Shown in pieces: positions 1-10,217 of a stretch of 64,000 nt of DNA. A program made the position numbers and the translations under genes. The notes under the pieces were generated by a model that ran no database searches, was not told the origin of the DNA, and saw only the letters and a list, made by a program, of their open reading frames with translations. The stretch comes from Paulinella micropora. Its lineage: Eukaryota; Cercozoa; Imbricatea; Euglyphida; Paulinellidae. Within the stretch, counting starts at the first letter, position 1. Every line of letters starts with the position of its first letter. Location: contig WBZZ01002075.1 in assembly GCA_019918135.1 (NCBI GenBank), positions 1 through 64,000 of the forward strand. The letters run 5' to 3'.

Positions 1-1395
1 TCCGGTCTCATCGCGTTGTTGAAGACTGTCCTGAAGTCAGCAATGTTGACTTTGCCGTTCCTTGTATCATTCTCCACTTCCACATCCGGTGGACCAATGT
101 ACATAAACGGAGTCCCTCGCTGTGCCATGTAGGCATAACCAACCTTCTTTTCTCCTTTCACAGGCGCCGGTCGTAGCCCAGACCCATCCGCCGCCGGCAT
201 CAAGTAGACATCGTCGTCGACAGCCATCCTCGGGACAGGTTCAGCAATCTCTTTTCTCCACTCTTGTTGACGTAGCGCCATGCAGGACACGGCCGCGGCG
301 GGAGGGCTCTTCGTGGCACCCTGGGTCTTCCGCCCTTGGTCTTTCCCGCCTTTGTCCTTCGCCGTTTCCTTCTGCGGCTTCTCGCCTCGTAGAATTTTCT
401 TGCGGTAATATCTGTCTTTTAGCGTTGGGTAACTCTTTCCCACATGATCGTGGCCCGGTATGCGGCACCGTTCCATGCAGCGAAAATACTTGTGCTTCTT
501 CGAGCAGTTGTAGCACTCGATCTTTGGACGCCCTTTGCTTCCCTTGGCTCCTTGCTGGCCAGCCCACATCGCTGTCTCATCCTTGCTCGTAGACCGCTGA
601 GCCTCGTTCGCAATCGCCCGCCTTTGGAAAGCACTCTCGAAAGAATCCCAATCCACCGACGGCGCCGTCACCTGCGCGTCGAGAAATGGCTTCCACAGGT
701 GTTTATCCGCGCACTTGGCCAACGCAGTCTTGATGAATTGCATTTGCAGGCTCGCCCCCACCGGCTCCCCGTGGTCTTCAAGGAACTCGCAGTGCGTAGT
801 GAAGTCTCGAAGCTGCGCCATCATGTCGTCTTTTACGTTAAATTGCCAATTACTCACCAGACTGTTCCGCTTCTGCATTTGATGCACCTCAGTGCCCTGG
901 TATTGCAGCAGTAGCACATTGATGAATTCCTCCGGTCGCAGCGTAGGTTCTCGTACTAGATGACGAACAATCCGTTCAGCCGGCGACCCGTACTCAAGTG
1001 CTCTGTACAGCCACATAAATATCTGTGCCCTTCTGGCAAGTATCTTGCGTCTTTGAACAATAGTTAGGTTCACAACCGGTTCGGCGTCCGGTTTCGCAGC
1101 CTTTTCCCCCTTTCTTCCCAGCCTTGGGCTCGGGCTTTTCCTCCTCTCGATCACCGTAGGCCGCCTTCGCAGGCGTAGCAGTCTTCGATTCCGCCTCCAC
1201 CTCAGATCTCCAGACAAGGACATCCTGTAGGGGCGCCACGTACTCCCAGCACTCGACCGAACTCAAATCAACCCGAACTTGTGCGAACCAATCGTCCCAG
1301 CTCCGTCCTTTGATCCCATCGATGAACGCCGGCGCCTTTCCTTGCAGAACAGTAGTCGCCGCGTCCTTTTCTCTGGTAGTAGCAGAAGAACTCAT
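1..1395 (-). pseudogene. Ty1/copia-type gag, one frameshift, runs off the left edge
   Basis: Translation of the reverse strand starts at an ATG at 1395 (MSSSATTREKD), giving a short N-terminal part with WDDWFAQVRVDL and a Lys/Gly-rich linker. Around 1105, in a G-run, the frame changes and then stays open to the window edge. This second part has the helical gag signature LRDFTTHCEFLED and, near 480–520, a zinc-knuckle-like CYNCSKKHKYFRC (C-x2-C-x3-H-x4-C, one residue shorter than the usual x4 before His). Gag packages element RNA in cytoplasmic virus-like particles. The frameshift suggests a dead copy or an assembly error; pol would lie beyond position 1. Family assignment is from general architecture, not a search. 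Confidence 0.6.
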
Positions 1396-1690
1396 AACCC
1401 ACTATGATAAAATCTTCGGTAGTAAACTTCAACAGTTGACAGAGGCCGGATAGAGCCAGAACACTTAAGTAGATCGCTTTTGATCAGGTTGTGAGATTTT
1501 CCTGAGTAAGACTTTTTACCGCCAATACTAGCACTAGTATACTAAGGCACATGCCTGGCTGATTTAAGTAATTGTACTGTTACACCCAATCAATAAAGAT
1601 TAGTTCCAGTCTTATCAAATCGGTGATTATTATCAGTCCTAACGAAAACATTCTAAGCGTAACTGCCGTCTGAAATTATCTAACAGCTAT
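1396..1690. other. AT-rich non-coding gap, possible remnant of a 5' LTR
   Basis: No ORF or clear repeat. It lies immediately upstream of the reverse-strand gag ATG, where a copia 5' LTR and leader would sit, but no matching second LTR is in the window, so this remains a positional guess. Confidence 0.2.
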
Positions 1691-1696
1691 TTTACT

Positions 1697-2050
1697 GCAA
1701 TGTATGTCACGCGATATTTCGGGTGGAACAAGACCATGACAACCACTAATCTCGCGCAGGCTTTGTATAAAATGATGCTCGGGTATCGCAACAGCAGCAA
1801 TCGGGTGGTTTTGCTTTTGCTCACGAAAAATTACGACTGGGAAGATTATTTCTCGCCTTGCGAAAATCCGAACATGAAATATACGAACAAGCCCCTCTCA
1901 TGGAAATATGAAGCTTCTTCAGCGGAAGGAGGCATGCCTACTGCTGAGTACAAGCAGCATGGCGATGCTGATCCCCACTGGTGCGGGGAAGGTGGTGTTC
2001 CCGGTGCCCCCCAGCTGAAGGCTTACTTGCGCCCCCCAGTCAAGCTGATG
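1697..2050 (+). pseudogene. Transposase-like fragment homologous to gene A
   Basis: One frame (from 1700) reads TTTNLAQALYKMMLGYRN, LTKNYDWEDYFSP and NKPLSWKYEASS, then a stretch with GMPTAEYKQHGDADPHW and GVPGAP. These line up residue by residue with gene A at about 13320–13640 (TTSIAQALFKLLRAF, SYDWVNFF, NRPLAWQINAG, GLPTAKVKTFGDGQEHW, DGAP). It is therefore the C-terminal part of the DDE-like domain of a second family member, with the upstream catalytic part missing. The right end is cut by the reverse-strand copia RT fragment near 2040. Unlike gene A it needs no frameshift here, which makes it useful for judging the T8 frameshift at 13435. Confidence 0.6.
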
Positions 2051-2750
2051 TTCAGCAATCACTGCAATTACTGCCGCCGCCTCTGGCACGCTAGCTTTGA
2101 GATAAACATAACTGCCCACGATCTCCTGCGGTTCGTAATCAAGCACGGCAGGTGCCATCTTCGACCCATCCGGCAGCCACGGTGTTCTGGCCGGCATCCA
2201 ATCACGCCCGTTGCTCCTCCGGAACCGCTTCGTCAAAGTGTCAATGTACTTGCTTTGAAACAGTGTGATTGAATAGACTCCCCCAACATTCTTTGCCTTA
2301 AACTCCTTGACCGGCCCAAGGTCCTTCACATTGCCCCATTCTTCGTTCAGCTCCTTCACATACTGTTCCCTGCTCTGCTTCGTTGCTGCGGCATGAATGC
2401 TGTCGTCTACATGATACGTCAGCACCTCCGTCTTTTTCGTCTCCTTGTCAACCCTTCCAAATACAACCGGATCGATTATACTCTGATTGAAACCCAGCTT
2501 CTTCTGCGTTGGAACGACCCTGCATTCCAGTATATATGTCCAGAAGGCTTCAGACCGTTAACTCCCCTTTTGCCTCCCACACCACGTTAGGCGGTACATA
2601 TCCAGCGGGGGGCTTCAACCATACAGGGACTCGCAAACGCACATGAGGAAAAGCGCTTTCCTCATCCACACTGTACACTTCCAGACCTTGCAGAACAGCC
2701 AGAGCGCACGTCATCCACACCATCTCCACTCGACATGTCGGTAGGTCCAC
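1990..2750 (-). pseudogene. Ty1/copia reverse transcriptase fragment
   Basis: The reverse strand carries RVT_2-type reverse transcriptase blocks in two frames. From 2750 it reads VYSVDEESAFPHVRLRVPVWLKP (split here as VYSVDEESAFPH and VPVWLKPPAGY), the region with the first catalytic Asp. From 2425 it reads MLTYHVDDSIHAAA, the YVDD box with His for Tyr, followed by VKDLGPVKEF and the IVGSYVYLKA region. Frameshifts around 2430–2550 disrupt it and it stops at the junction with the forward transposase fragment near 2040. It lies upstream of the gag fragment on the same strand, the wrong order for a single element, so it is probably a separate truncated insertion. Confidence 0.65.
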
Positions 2751-2919
2751 CCGGTCATATTACTGCCAAGCCGGTTGCAGAAAACCAATGCCAGCGATCC
2801 TCGACTTTGTCTCCACCATGGGACCGTCCACCGTCTCCTCGAAATTGCTTCCCCATCATGAAATTTTTTCTCGTAAGCCCACGCCCCAACACCCCAAAAC
2901 ATACCCAGGAGCTAGGGTA

Positions 2920-3281
2920 ATGACTGATGATGAAAAGAGGGAGTGTCACTCAATCGGAGTCGAGCGAGATCCTGTCGATGACATTACTGCTGCCCTCAGG
3001 AAAGCAAGTGAGGAAGGGCTGACTGAGGCAGAGTTCGGCAAGTCCGAGAAGTAACTGTTCCCAAGCTCAAGGCATATTGCAAGGCGAAGGGCCTGGCAGT
3101 GGGAGGGAAGAAAGCTGATCTGCTCTCACGTATTTGGGAGCATGCAGCGACGCAAGTAGAAGCTCAGGAGGAGGAGAGTGAGCTCGACTCACAGGCAGAT
3201 GATAGTGACAAAGTCGCCGAAGTGCTGGAGGGTAACGCACTTGCAGGACAGTCAGACCTTGAACTATCAGGTAGCGAATGA
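2920..3281 (+). pseudogene. SAP-domain protein C-terminus, frameshifted
   Basis: A first frame ends MTDDEKRECHSIGVERD … ALRKASEEGLTEAEFGK and meets TAA just after 3050. One frame over, the sequence continues without a gap as VTVPKLKAYCKAKGLAVGGK then KADLLSRIWEH, followed by an acidic tail ending LELSGSE at 3281. The middle part matches the SAP fold (two helices around a turn, with the Lys-Leu…Gly-x-Lys-x-x-Leu pattern), a DNA-binding module. A SAP-like motif also ends gene E, so this may be the tail of the transposase-like gene whose DDE part is at 1697–2050, split by the copia fragment. That link is inference. Confidence 0.45.
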
Positions 3282-3703
3282 CACTGATTTTGTAGTAATG
3301 CTTGAAAGTATACATGCGTTTAAAATATAGTTAGCTCGTTGATATTTGTATCAGCACAATGAAGGAAGTGTGATGTTTGTGGAGGGAGTGGGGAGAGGGG
3401 GGGGGGGAACCTGTGTCACACTGCAAAGTCAACTTTTTTTATTGTAAAATCGTTCGATAAGATTAAATTCATTGTTTTTAATTGAGTTTTACTTAGTTTT
3501 TAATAGAAAACAAGATAGGAATACCGCACGAGTCGCAGTGGTAGGGGTCGGGAAGGTGCCGGGGGGGCGGGGTGGGGGGGTGGTCGGGAACGGCCAAACG
3601 ACCCCGCACCTGCTACGCTAAACTATCATTTTGTATTCAAAAAACGTTAAATATCATTAAATTAAATGTTTTGCATATGGTTTTAGCTGTTTTAAATGAT
3701 CCT
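3282..3703. other. Non-coding, with G-rich tracts
   Basis: No credible ORF. Long guanine runs sit near 3388–3408 and 3557–3583, separated by AT-rich DNA; on the forward strand these have the spacing needed for G-quadruplexes. A similar G-tract is at 4803–4831. Confidence 0.4.
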
Positions 3704-4618
3704 CTATGATTTTAATATATTTCCAAAAAGTCGACTTGGGATGACTTGATTTGACTTAAAAGGTAGACTCAACTTCTTCTGAAACTTTTGTTCTTGGGTA
3801 ATTCTACGCGAACGTGTTCTATGGTGCGCGACATGCCTCTTGCCTTCTGCAGAAACTTCGACACAACCGTGTTCATCGCCCCTATAGTTTGGATCGGCTA
3901 GGCACAGCTCGCTGGCCCGGGGACAGCTGAACCGGGCCTGCTCTATCAAGAGGTTTATCTCTTCTGGTTTGTGTGTGACGTCGCGAATGACAAGCGTAGA
4001 GAGACTAAGAAACGAGTGAAGTTTCAAGAATGCGATCAAATGATAAACAGAGAAGCCACACTTGTTTTTGATTTCTGCACCGTCTTCTTCGTCGTCCGTT
4101 TCGACCTCTGCTTGGTTGACTTGGTATTGGATGAGCTCCTTGCTGAAAATCAGTGGTGGCTCATCTTGTTTTTTCTCGAGCGGCCGTGTGTTGTGCTCGA
4201 CGAAATGCTGGTGCAGGGCTATCTGCCCGTGAGAGGCCAGCCCCAACAAGGCGGCGTACATGTGCGGCCGAGAACGCCAGCCGGGCTGTCAAATGACGTA
4301 GCTGTGCTTAAAGTCAACGTCTAACCGCTGCCAGAAGAGTTCGAGGACTTTGGAGGCCAGTGATCCGTCACAGATATATTGTAGTTTTTGGTCACGCACA
4401 ACCGCCAAACTTTTATGGCCGCGCTGTAGGCAGCTAATGAGGCCTGTCAGCGGTTGGTACACATGTAACGGTGCGCACAGCCTGCTGGCGGCAAGCGCCC
4501 AGATATACCGTCTCAGGATTGTTGCTACGTTCCGCGCCAGAGCCTTGCTCAATTGTTCAGGCTCGCCGGGCAGCTGCATGTCGTCGGCGGGGACCGCTAC
4601 AACAAGTGATTCGGCCAA
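3704..4618 (-). CDS. Hypothetical protein with one in-frame TGA
   Basis: Two reverse-strand ORFs (4618–4289 and 4261–3704) are in the same frame and separated only by a TGA at 4289–4291 and nine sense codons. Reading across gives LDVDFKHSYVI-stop-QPGWRSRPHMYAALLGLA, with no change in composition. The joined product would be about 300 residues: an N-terminal helical half (LARNVATILRRYIWALAAS), then LGLASHGQIALHQHFVEHN, an acidic linker and a Lys/Arg-rich end. I do not recognise the family. The stop is followed by C (TGA-C), the leakiest stop context known in eukaryotes. It may equally be a pseudogene. The first in-frame ATG is in ADDMQLPGEPEQ. Confidence 0.35.
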
Positions 4619-4763
4619 ATGTGGGGTATCAATTTTTCCGAAATTGTCCTACAGGTGATTTTGCACTTTTTGATTCAGACATTGAAAATGTGTTTTATTT
4701 AGTAAAAATAATCTTGAATAAGCTGAATAACGTATTAAAAATGATTTGCCAGTTATATTAAAG
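4604..4763 (+). repeat. Copy 1 of a ~160-bp inverted repeat (partner at 15122–15285)
   Basis: From ACAAGTGATTCGGCC to GATTTGCCAGTT this segment is almost identical to the reverse complement of 15122–15285. Both copies keep the same open frame (VIRPNVGYQFFRNCP … LNKLNNVLK), but similarity ends abruptly on both sides, so the shared unit is DNA rather than a gene. The two copies point toward each other across about 10.4 kb. Confidence 0.7.
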
Positions 4764-4940
4764 CTAAATTGTGTCAATACATTGACTGATCCAGACACCT
4801 GCTGTGAGGGGGAGGGGGTGGGGGGGGGGGAGGCACCGGGAGGAGTAAAAAAGAGAATACATTTTAATCACACAATACATTCTTTTTATTTTTCAAATAA
4901 ATCTAATTTTTAGTATTTTTGAGAAACTTCAACGCTCAAC
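4764..4940. other. Non-coding, G-tract
   Basis: Contains a long G-rich run at about 4803–4831 followed by AT-rich DNA; no ORF. Confidence 0.4.
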
Positions 4941-6241
4941 TTACTGATTTTTGAGTGCCATAGCCGCAAGTGCAAAATCATAATAATTATAGCCGGGTGA
5001 GCTGTTGGGTGGGAATTGATAGATACCGCGAGTGGCTGTGTTTTGCATAGCCTGCTGTGCAGCTCTCTTCTCTTTCTTCTTCTTCTTCTTCTTCTTCTTC
5101 TTCTTCTTCTTCTTTTTCTTCTTCTCTTTCTTCGTCTGTTCTTCTTCCTCTGACTCACTACTACTAGAGCTATCACTAGTACTAGTGCTATCGTCACTGT
5201 CTGAGTCACTGGAGCTGTCTTTCTTCTTCTTTTTCTTCTTCTTTTTCTTCTTTTTCTTCTTTTCTTTGCCTTTTTCTTCCTCAGAGCCTTGCGTCTCCTT
5301 ATCCTTCTCTATTTCTCCATTGTTCTTTCCTTTACCTTCCTTCCCTGCTTCTTTCTTTTCATACTGTTTCAAAAGCTTCTCCATGTTCTCATTCATTTTG
5401 CTACTATGTTCTTTCATTGCCTCCTTCAAAATCGCTTGCAAAGAGGCTTCGGAGACACCACTAGTACTACACTACATATGTATCATTAATTAGACAACAA
5501 CATAACAGCTGCAGAGTGAGAACAGACCTGGTTGGCTTGCTCAAGTTTCTCCTCGGCTTCCGATTCCTCGTCCGGAGGCGTGGAGGGCTGCTCCTTCTTG
5601 CCCTTTTTCACCTTCTTCTGCTTCACCTTCTGCTTTGCCTTCAAATTTTTCTTCTTTTTTGTATTCTCCTCGACTATAACCTCATCTTCACTAGTTTCAC
5701 CCTCCTCATCCTTTGGTTCAGGCGCAGTGTCACTGCTACCTAGTATCAAACAATAAAATTCATAAGAGAACTGTGTTACATAGAACAGTGTTGACGCAAA
5801 GAATCTGGTGCAAATTTCCTTGGCATTTTGGTCCGGCGATCAGAAGAGCGCAAAGGTTTGTAGCCTTGCTCTACTGCTGCTCTGTTCCTCTATCACACCA
5901 TAAAAATGAAGAGCTAAAAAAGCAGCAATAAATAAAGCTAAAGCCCTTTGCGCAATAATTGCATACCTTAGCCTTGCCTGCCAACTCCTTAACTAGCAAA
6001 GCATTCCATCTGTATCTTCGAAGAATGGGGGGGGGGGGGGGATTCGTAGGATCCCCAACATATGGAAGGAAAAAGGTCAACACGTCTTCAATATAGTTCC
6101 GCTTGTGAGGGGGGTGACACAAGCTATGAGCAAGATTCAACAATTTTGGGCACATGAGTTGAAGAAACTCAGTGTCGGTCTTGCCGTCCAAATCAGCATC
6201 CATTCCCCGCAACACTGCGATCCACTTCTTCGTTCCGACAC
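4941..6241 (-). CDS. Three-exon Lys/Ser/Glu-rich hypothetical protein
   Basis: Three reverse-strand exons join in phase through GT–AG introns. Exon 6241–5967 (acceptor after TTATTGCAG, donor GCTAAG/GTATGC) encodes GVGTKKWIAVLRGMDADLDG and a helical LMCPKLLNLAHSLCHPPHK region. Exon 5739–5528 is acidic then Lys-rich (KVKQKKVKKGKKEQ). Exon 5476–4941 holds LQAILKEAMKEHSSKMNENM, two long poly-Lys tracts around a Ser/Asp run, and ends YYDFALAAMALKNQ. The introns are 227 bp and 51 bp. An in-frame ATG at 6257 could start the protein if the first acceptor is not used. The charged low-complexity body suggests a nuclear or nucleolar protein; I cannot name the family. Confidence 0.5.
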
Positions 6242-6257
6242 CTGCAATAACAACCAA

Positions 6258-6690
6258 TCATGGGTGAAAATGACAAAACATTCGTACCATTTTCATTAGC
6301 TTCGGGTTTTCTTTTCTTCCAGCCCACTGGAAACTCAAGGATCATCCTATAGCAAATTATTGTTGTTTTTTTAAGAAAAAAAAATCAATCAAAACCCAGG
6401 CGCAGGCCACACATCGTTTTCGCGAGTCTCAATCTGCCTTTGGGGGGCCAATATCAAGCCTGCTCTTGTGGTCAGCCTGACGTCGGTGATGTTTACCCCC
6501 TCGCGCACCTTTAATTACCCAAACACCATGTTTCTGACCCAGTGGTGACCGGGACAACAATATTAATGTAATTAATGTACCTTAGCATCGTCTGTTGTCC
6601 ATGTCATGAACAACCTTAGCAATAAGCACGAACAAACAAGTGCTTGTGGGCGGGGGGGGGGGGGGCACTGTGGAAGGCTCTCAGTCCGAC
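6258..6690. other. Intergenic or intronic, nothing recognised
   Basis: No credible ORF. It includes a short G-run at about 6652–6665 next to the microsatellite and could be intron sequence of a longer reverse-strand gene. Confidence 0.3.
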
Positions 6691-6697
6691 ATCAAAT

Positions 6698-7372
6698 ATT
6701 AAGAAAAGAAAGAAAAGAAAGAAGATAACGAAAAAGAAAGAAAAGAAAGAAAAGAAAGAAAGGAAAGAAAGGAAAAAAAAAAAGAAAAAAAAGAAAAAAA
6801 AAAAGAAAATTTTAAGAAAAGTTAAATAAAGAAAAGAAAAGAAAAGAAAAAAAAGAAAAGAAAGAAAGGAAACAAAAAGAAAAAAGAAAGAAGAAAAGAA
6901 GAAAAAGAGAAGAAAAAGAGAAGAAAAAAAAAGAAAAAAGAGACGAAAAAGAGAAGAAAAAAAAGAAAAAGAAAGGAAAGAAAGGAAAGAAAAGAAAAGA
7001 AAGAAAAGAAACAATTTGAAGATAGAAAATAAAGAAAACGAAATAAAGAAAATAAGGAAAAGAAAGGAAAAAAAGAAAAGAAAGAAAAGAAAGAAAAGAA
7101 AGAAAAGAAAGAAAGAAAAGAAAGAAAAGAAAGAAAGAAAAGAAAGAAAAGAAAGAAAAGGAAAAAAGAAAAAAGAAAAAGAAAAAGAAAAAAACGAAAT
7201 TAAAAGAAAAGAAAGAAAAGAAAGAAAAGAAAGAAACAACAGACAAGAAAAGAAAGAAAAGAAAGAAAAGAAAGAAAAGAAAGAAAAGAAAGAAAAGAAA
7301 GAAAAGAAAGAAAAGAAAGAAAAGAAAGAAAAGAAAGAAAAGAAAGAAATGAAAGAAATGAAAACAAAAGAG
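6698..7372 (+). repeat. (GAAA/GAAAA)n purine microsatellite
   Basis: About 675 bp of almost pure A/G, mostly GAAAGAAAA-type units, degenerate on the left and regular on the right (7205–7365). Read on the reverse strand it is a pyrimidine tract lying between two reverse-strand coding stretches. The long open frames through it (Phe/Ser/Leu or Lys/Glu) are artefacts. Confidence 0.9.
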
Positions 7373-7408
7373 AGAAATTTCTACACTTACATATTAATTT
7401 ATTATAAT

Positions 7409-8749
7409 TTAACATAAAAAAGAAAGAAGAACGAACCCGTCTTGGAACTTGCGGCCTTTGGAGTCCGTGTGTGCTTTCTGGTCCTCCTCGTTCTCGAATA
7501 TGTATTCAAACCAACCCGGGATTTCGTAAATACGAAATTTTCCTTCTGGGACTTCTGGGACTCCTGTTTTGTTTACTCTCTCATTGCCCTTGTCCTTGTC
7601 CTTGTCCTTCTCCTTGTCCTTGTCCTTCTCCTCCTCCTTCTGCTTTCCTTTCTCCTCCTCCTCCTTGTCCTTGTCATTGTCCTTCGTCACCTCCTCGTTC
7701 TCCTCCTCGTCCTCCTCCTCGTCCTTCTCCTCCTCGTTCTCCTCGTCATCCTCCTCTTCCTTCCCCTTCTCCTTCTTCTTTCCCTTCTTATTCTTCTTCT
7801 CTTTCTTCTTCTTCTTCTTCGTCGTCGTCGTCTTCTTCTCCTCCTCCTTCTCCTTGTCCTTGTCCTTCGTCACCTTCTCCTCCTCCTCGTCCTCCTCGTC
7901 CTCCTCCTCCTCGTCCTCGTCATCCTCCTCATACTTCTTCTTTCCCTTCTCCTTCTTTCCCTTCTTATTCTTGTTCTTCTTCTTCTCCTCCTTGTCCTCC
8001 TCCTTGTCCTTCTCCTTGTCCTTCTCCTTGTCCTTCTCCTTGTCCTTCTCCTTGTCCTTCTCCTTGTCCTCCTCCCTGTCCTTCTCCGTGTCCTTGTCAT
8101 TATTCTTCTCCTTGTCCTTCTCCTTGTCCTTCTCCTTGTCCTTGTCATTCTTCTCCTTGTCCTTCTCCTTCTTCTTTCCCTTCTTCTTTACTGGCTTCTC
8201 CTTCTCCTTCTTCTTTCCCGTCTTCTTTTCTGGCTCCTTCTCCTTCTTCTCCTTCTCCTTCTCCTTCTCCTTCTCCTTTCGCTTCTTCTTCTTTCCTGGC
8301 TCCTTCTCCTTCTCATTCTCATTCCCTTCTCCTGTCTTTTCTTCTTCTTCTTCCTTCTTTTGTTTCTTCTTTTTATTCCCGCTACTATTATTTTCGTTTG
8401 TGTAGAAGTCTGTCTTCTTGCGATCTCTTTTCAAACGTACTACCTCGCCTTTTAGTCCATCATCCCAACTCTTTGCATTTTCCAAGAACCCCTGTGCTGT
8501 CCAATTCCTCTTGGTCTCAACTACCACCCTCTCCAGCTGCTCGAGACCTAAGCCATCATATTTCCTCCGCACTTCATCTGGAATTATCACATCTTCGAAA
8601 TCCTCAGGCTCCGTCTGGCCGTTTATCCAAATTTTTAGAGCCCCCTTACGGTTTCTGGCAATTGCTTGCAATGTCCTGGCCTTTACAGGCATCGCTGAGC
8701 TCTTTTCTTTCAATCTAATGTATACAGCTGTATACAAATCTACCCGCAC
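7409..8749 (-). CDS. Very charged Lys/Glu/Asp-repeat protein
   Basis: A 446-codon reverse-strand ORF. The N-terminus is ordinary protein: MPVKARTLQAIARNRKGALK, IWINGQTEPEDFEDVIIPDE and GLGLEQLERVVVETKRNW; the likely start is the ATG about 19 codons into the ORF (near 8692). The middle 250 residues are KEKEKE/KDKEKD runs with poly-Glu blocks, and the end is ordinary again (GVPEVPEGKFRIYEIPGWFE). The structured ends argue that it is expressed and that the charged middle expanded from AAGGAC/AAGGAG-type repeats. No stop interrupts 1.3 kb. The last exon boundary is unclear; it may splice on to the gene at 6241–4941 across the purine microsatellite. Confidence 0.5.
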   Translation of the reverse strand: MRVDLYTAVYIRLKEKSSAMPVKARTLQAIARNRKGALKIWINGQTEPEDFEDVIIPDEVRRKYDGLGLEQLERVVVETKRNWTAQGFLENAKSWDDGLKGEVVRLKRDRKKTDFYTNENNSSGNKKKKQKKEEEEEKTGEGNENEKEKEPGKKKKRKEKEKEKEKEKKEKEPEKKTGKKKEKEKPVKKKGKKKEKDKEKNDKDKEKDKEKDKEKNNDKDTEKDREEDKEKDKEKDKEKDKEKDKEKDKEEDKEEKKKNKNKKGKKEKGKKKYEEDDEDEEEEDEEDEEEEKVTKDKDKEKEEEKKTTTTKKKKKKEKKNKKGKKKEKGKEEEDDEENEEEKDEEEDEEENEEVTKDNDKDKEEEEKGKQKEEEKDKDKEKDKDKDKGNERVNKTGVPEVPEGKFRIYEIPGWFEYIFENEEDQKAHTDSKGRKFQDGFVLLSFLC

Positions 8750-8904
8750 TTTTCAAGTGCAGACGTTCGACTGCAGACCCTGAAAAAAGGCAGTAGTCGA
8801 CCTTTTTGCCTCTGAAAAAATCATGGGTGGAAAAGAGCTGTTGTTACATATTTTCTTTTGTTGTTTTTGCATTTCCCAGTCTCGTTGCTAGCCTCAAACC
8901 TTCT

Positions 8905-8945
8905 TTCCCGCTCTTTCCTGTCTGTGGAAGGAGCGGGAAAGAAAG
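8905..8945. promoter_or_regulatory. Paired E2F-like sites forming a hairpin, copy 1
   Basis: TTTCCCGCTCTTTCC and GGAAGGAGCGGGAAA face each other about 160 bp upstream of the reverse-strand gene starting at 8749. TTTCCCGC and its complement GCGGGAAA fit the E2F/DP consensus TTTSSCGC. The stem has one G·T wobble. Two more copies lie at 9226 and 9569. Confidence 0.45.
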
Positions 8946-9143
8946 AAATATTTTATTTCCTCAAGTACCAGAGGCATACCAAACAAAAAAAAATCTGCAG
9001 TCGGAAAATGATTTTTTGTTTCCACTTCATTCTTTTATCATGTTGCTTTGCTTTTTATTGCTGCATAATATGTCTACATGTGTGTTGAGTGCATGTGTAA
9101 ATTATTGTAAGGAAATGTATTCACTAGAAGCCAGGAGGCGGAA

Positions 9144-9405
9144 TTTTCGTTTCTAAATTTTCCGTACCGACAAAAATTTGCCGATGATTTCCAGCTCGCT
9201 CTCTTCATGTATACTTGTCCAAATAGCTTTCCCGCTCCTTCCACACACTAGAAGGAGCGGGAAACTTAATTACACCATCAGTGTAAAGGTATATAAAACA
9301 AAATCAACCGAAGAAAATTTGTCAACTTAATTTTTTCCACGTTTCCTCTATGTCAACATGTTTTGGCTGTCTTTATGTTCTTGTTTTCTGCAATAAATGC
9401 AAGAT
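9144..9405. repeat. Direct repeat copy 1 with E2F-like hairpin and TATA-like box
   Basis: About 260 bp repeated almost exactly at 9486–9745 (offset 342 bp). It contains a perfect 14-bp stem, TTTCCCGCTCCTTC … GAAGGAGCGGGAAA (9226–9264), and about 30 bp later GTATATAAAACAAAATC, a TATA-like sequence, then ends GTTTTCTGCAATAAATG. This looks like a duplicated promoter unit in the divergent gap between the gene starting at 8749 (-) and the SET gene (+). Confidence 0.55.
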
Positions 9406-9485
9406 CTTTAAAAATACTGACACTGACTGCTTATTTAGAGCTTTGAAATATATTTTAGACGTATTTTTATAGTAAGAAGTCGAAT

Positions 9486-9745
9486 ATTTCGTTTCTAAAT
9501 TTTCCGTACCGACAAAAATTTGCCGATGATTTCCAGCTCGCTCTCTTCGTGTATACTTGTCTAAATAGCTTTCCCGCTCCTTCCACACACTAGAAAGAGC
9601 GGGAAACTTAATTACAACATCAGTGTCAAGTATATAAAACAAAATCAACCGAAGAAAATTTGTTAACTTAATTTTTTCTACGTTTTCTCTATGTCAACAT
9701 TGTTTTGGCTGTCTTCATGCTCTTGTTTTCTGCAATAAATGGTCA
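9486..9745. repeat. Direct repeat copy 2 with E2F-like hairpin and TATA-like box
   Basis: Same organisation as copy 1. Here the hairpin (9569–9606) has one mismatch (GAAAGAG for GAAGGAG), but both TTTCCCGC half-sites are intact. The TATA-like GTATATAAAA follows near 9630. It runs directly into a GTAT microsatellite. Confidence 0.55.
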
Positions 9746-9932
9746 TTCATGTATGTATGTATGTAATATGTATGTATGTATGCAAGTATGTATGTATGTA
9801 TGTATGTATTTATGTATGCATATCCGTATGTATATTTTCTTTTCTCCCTCTCTCTCTCTCTCTCTCTCTCCCTTTCTCTCTCCCTTTCTTTTTCTCTCTC
9901 CCTTTCTTTCTCTCTCTCTCTCTCCCTTTCTT

Positions 9933-9965
<33 letters not shown>

Positions 9966-10075
9966 TTCTTTCTCTCTTTGTTTTTTTTTCCTTCAAATCT
10001 ACCTACGTTGTCGTTGTTGTCGTTGTTGCCGTTGTTGTCGTTGTTGTCGTTGTTGTTGCAGTTGTTTTTGTCGAA
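9746..10075 (+). repeat. Compound microsatellite (GTAT)n–(CT)n–(GTTGTC)n
   Basis: GTAT/GTATGTATGC units to about 9835, CT/CTTT units at 9845–9985, then GTTGTC/GTTGCC units at 10008–10070. It lies just upstream of the SET ORF; the ORFs through it (His-Thr-Tyr, Ser-Leu-Phe) are not genes. Confidence 0.9.
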
Positions 10076-10217
10076 TTGATGACGGTGATTCATTGGTGTT
10101 GTTTGCCTTTTAGAAGCAAGAAAAACAATATAAAATGTGAATAACTATCATATCTTTTGTGTAGTTTGGAGCTTGTTTTGAGTCTTTTCTTGCCATGTGG
10201 CGTGGGAGCAACGTCAA

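Noticed and set aside
1-2750. One intact copia element on the reverse strand
   Set aside because: The reverse transcriptase lies upstream of gag on the same strand, with a transposase fragment between; the pieces are separate insertions.
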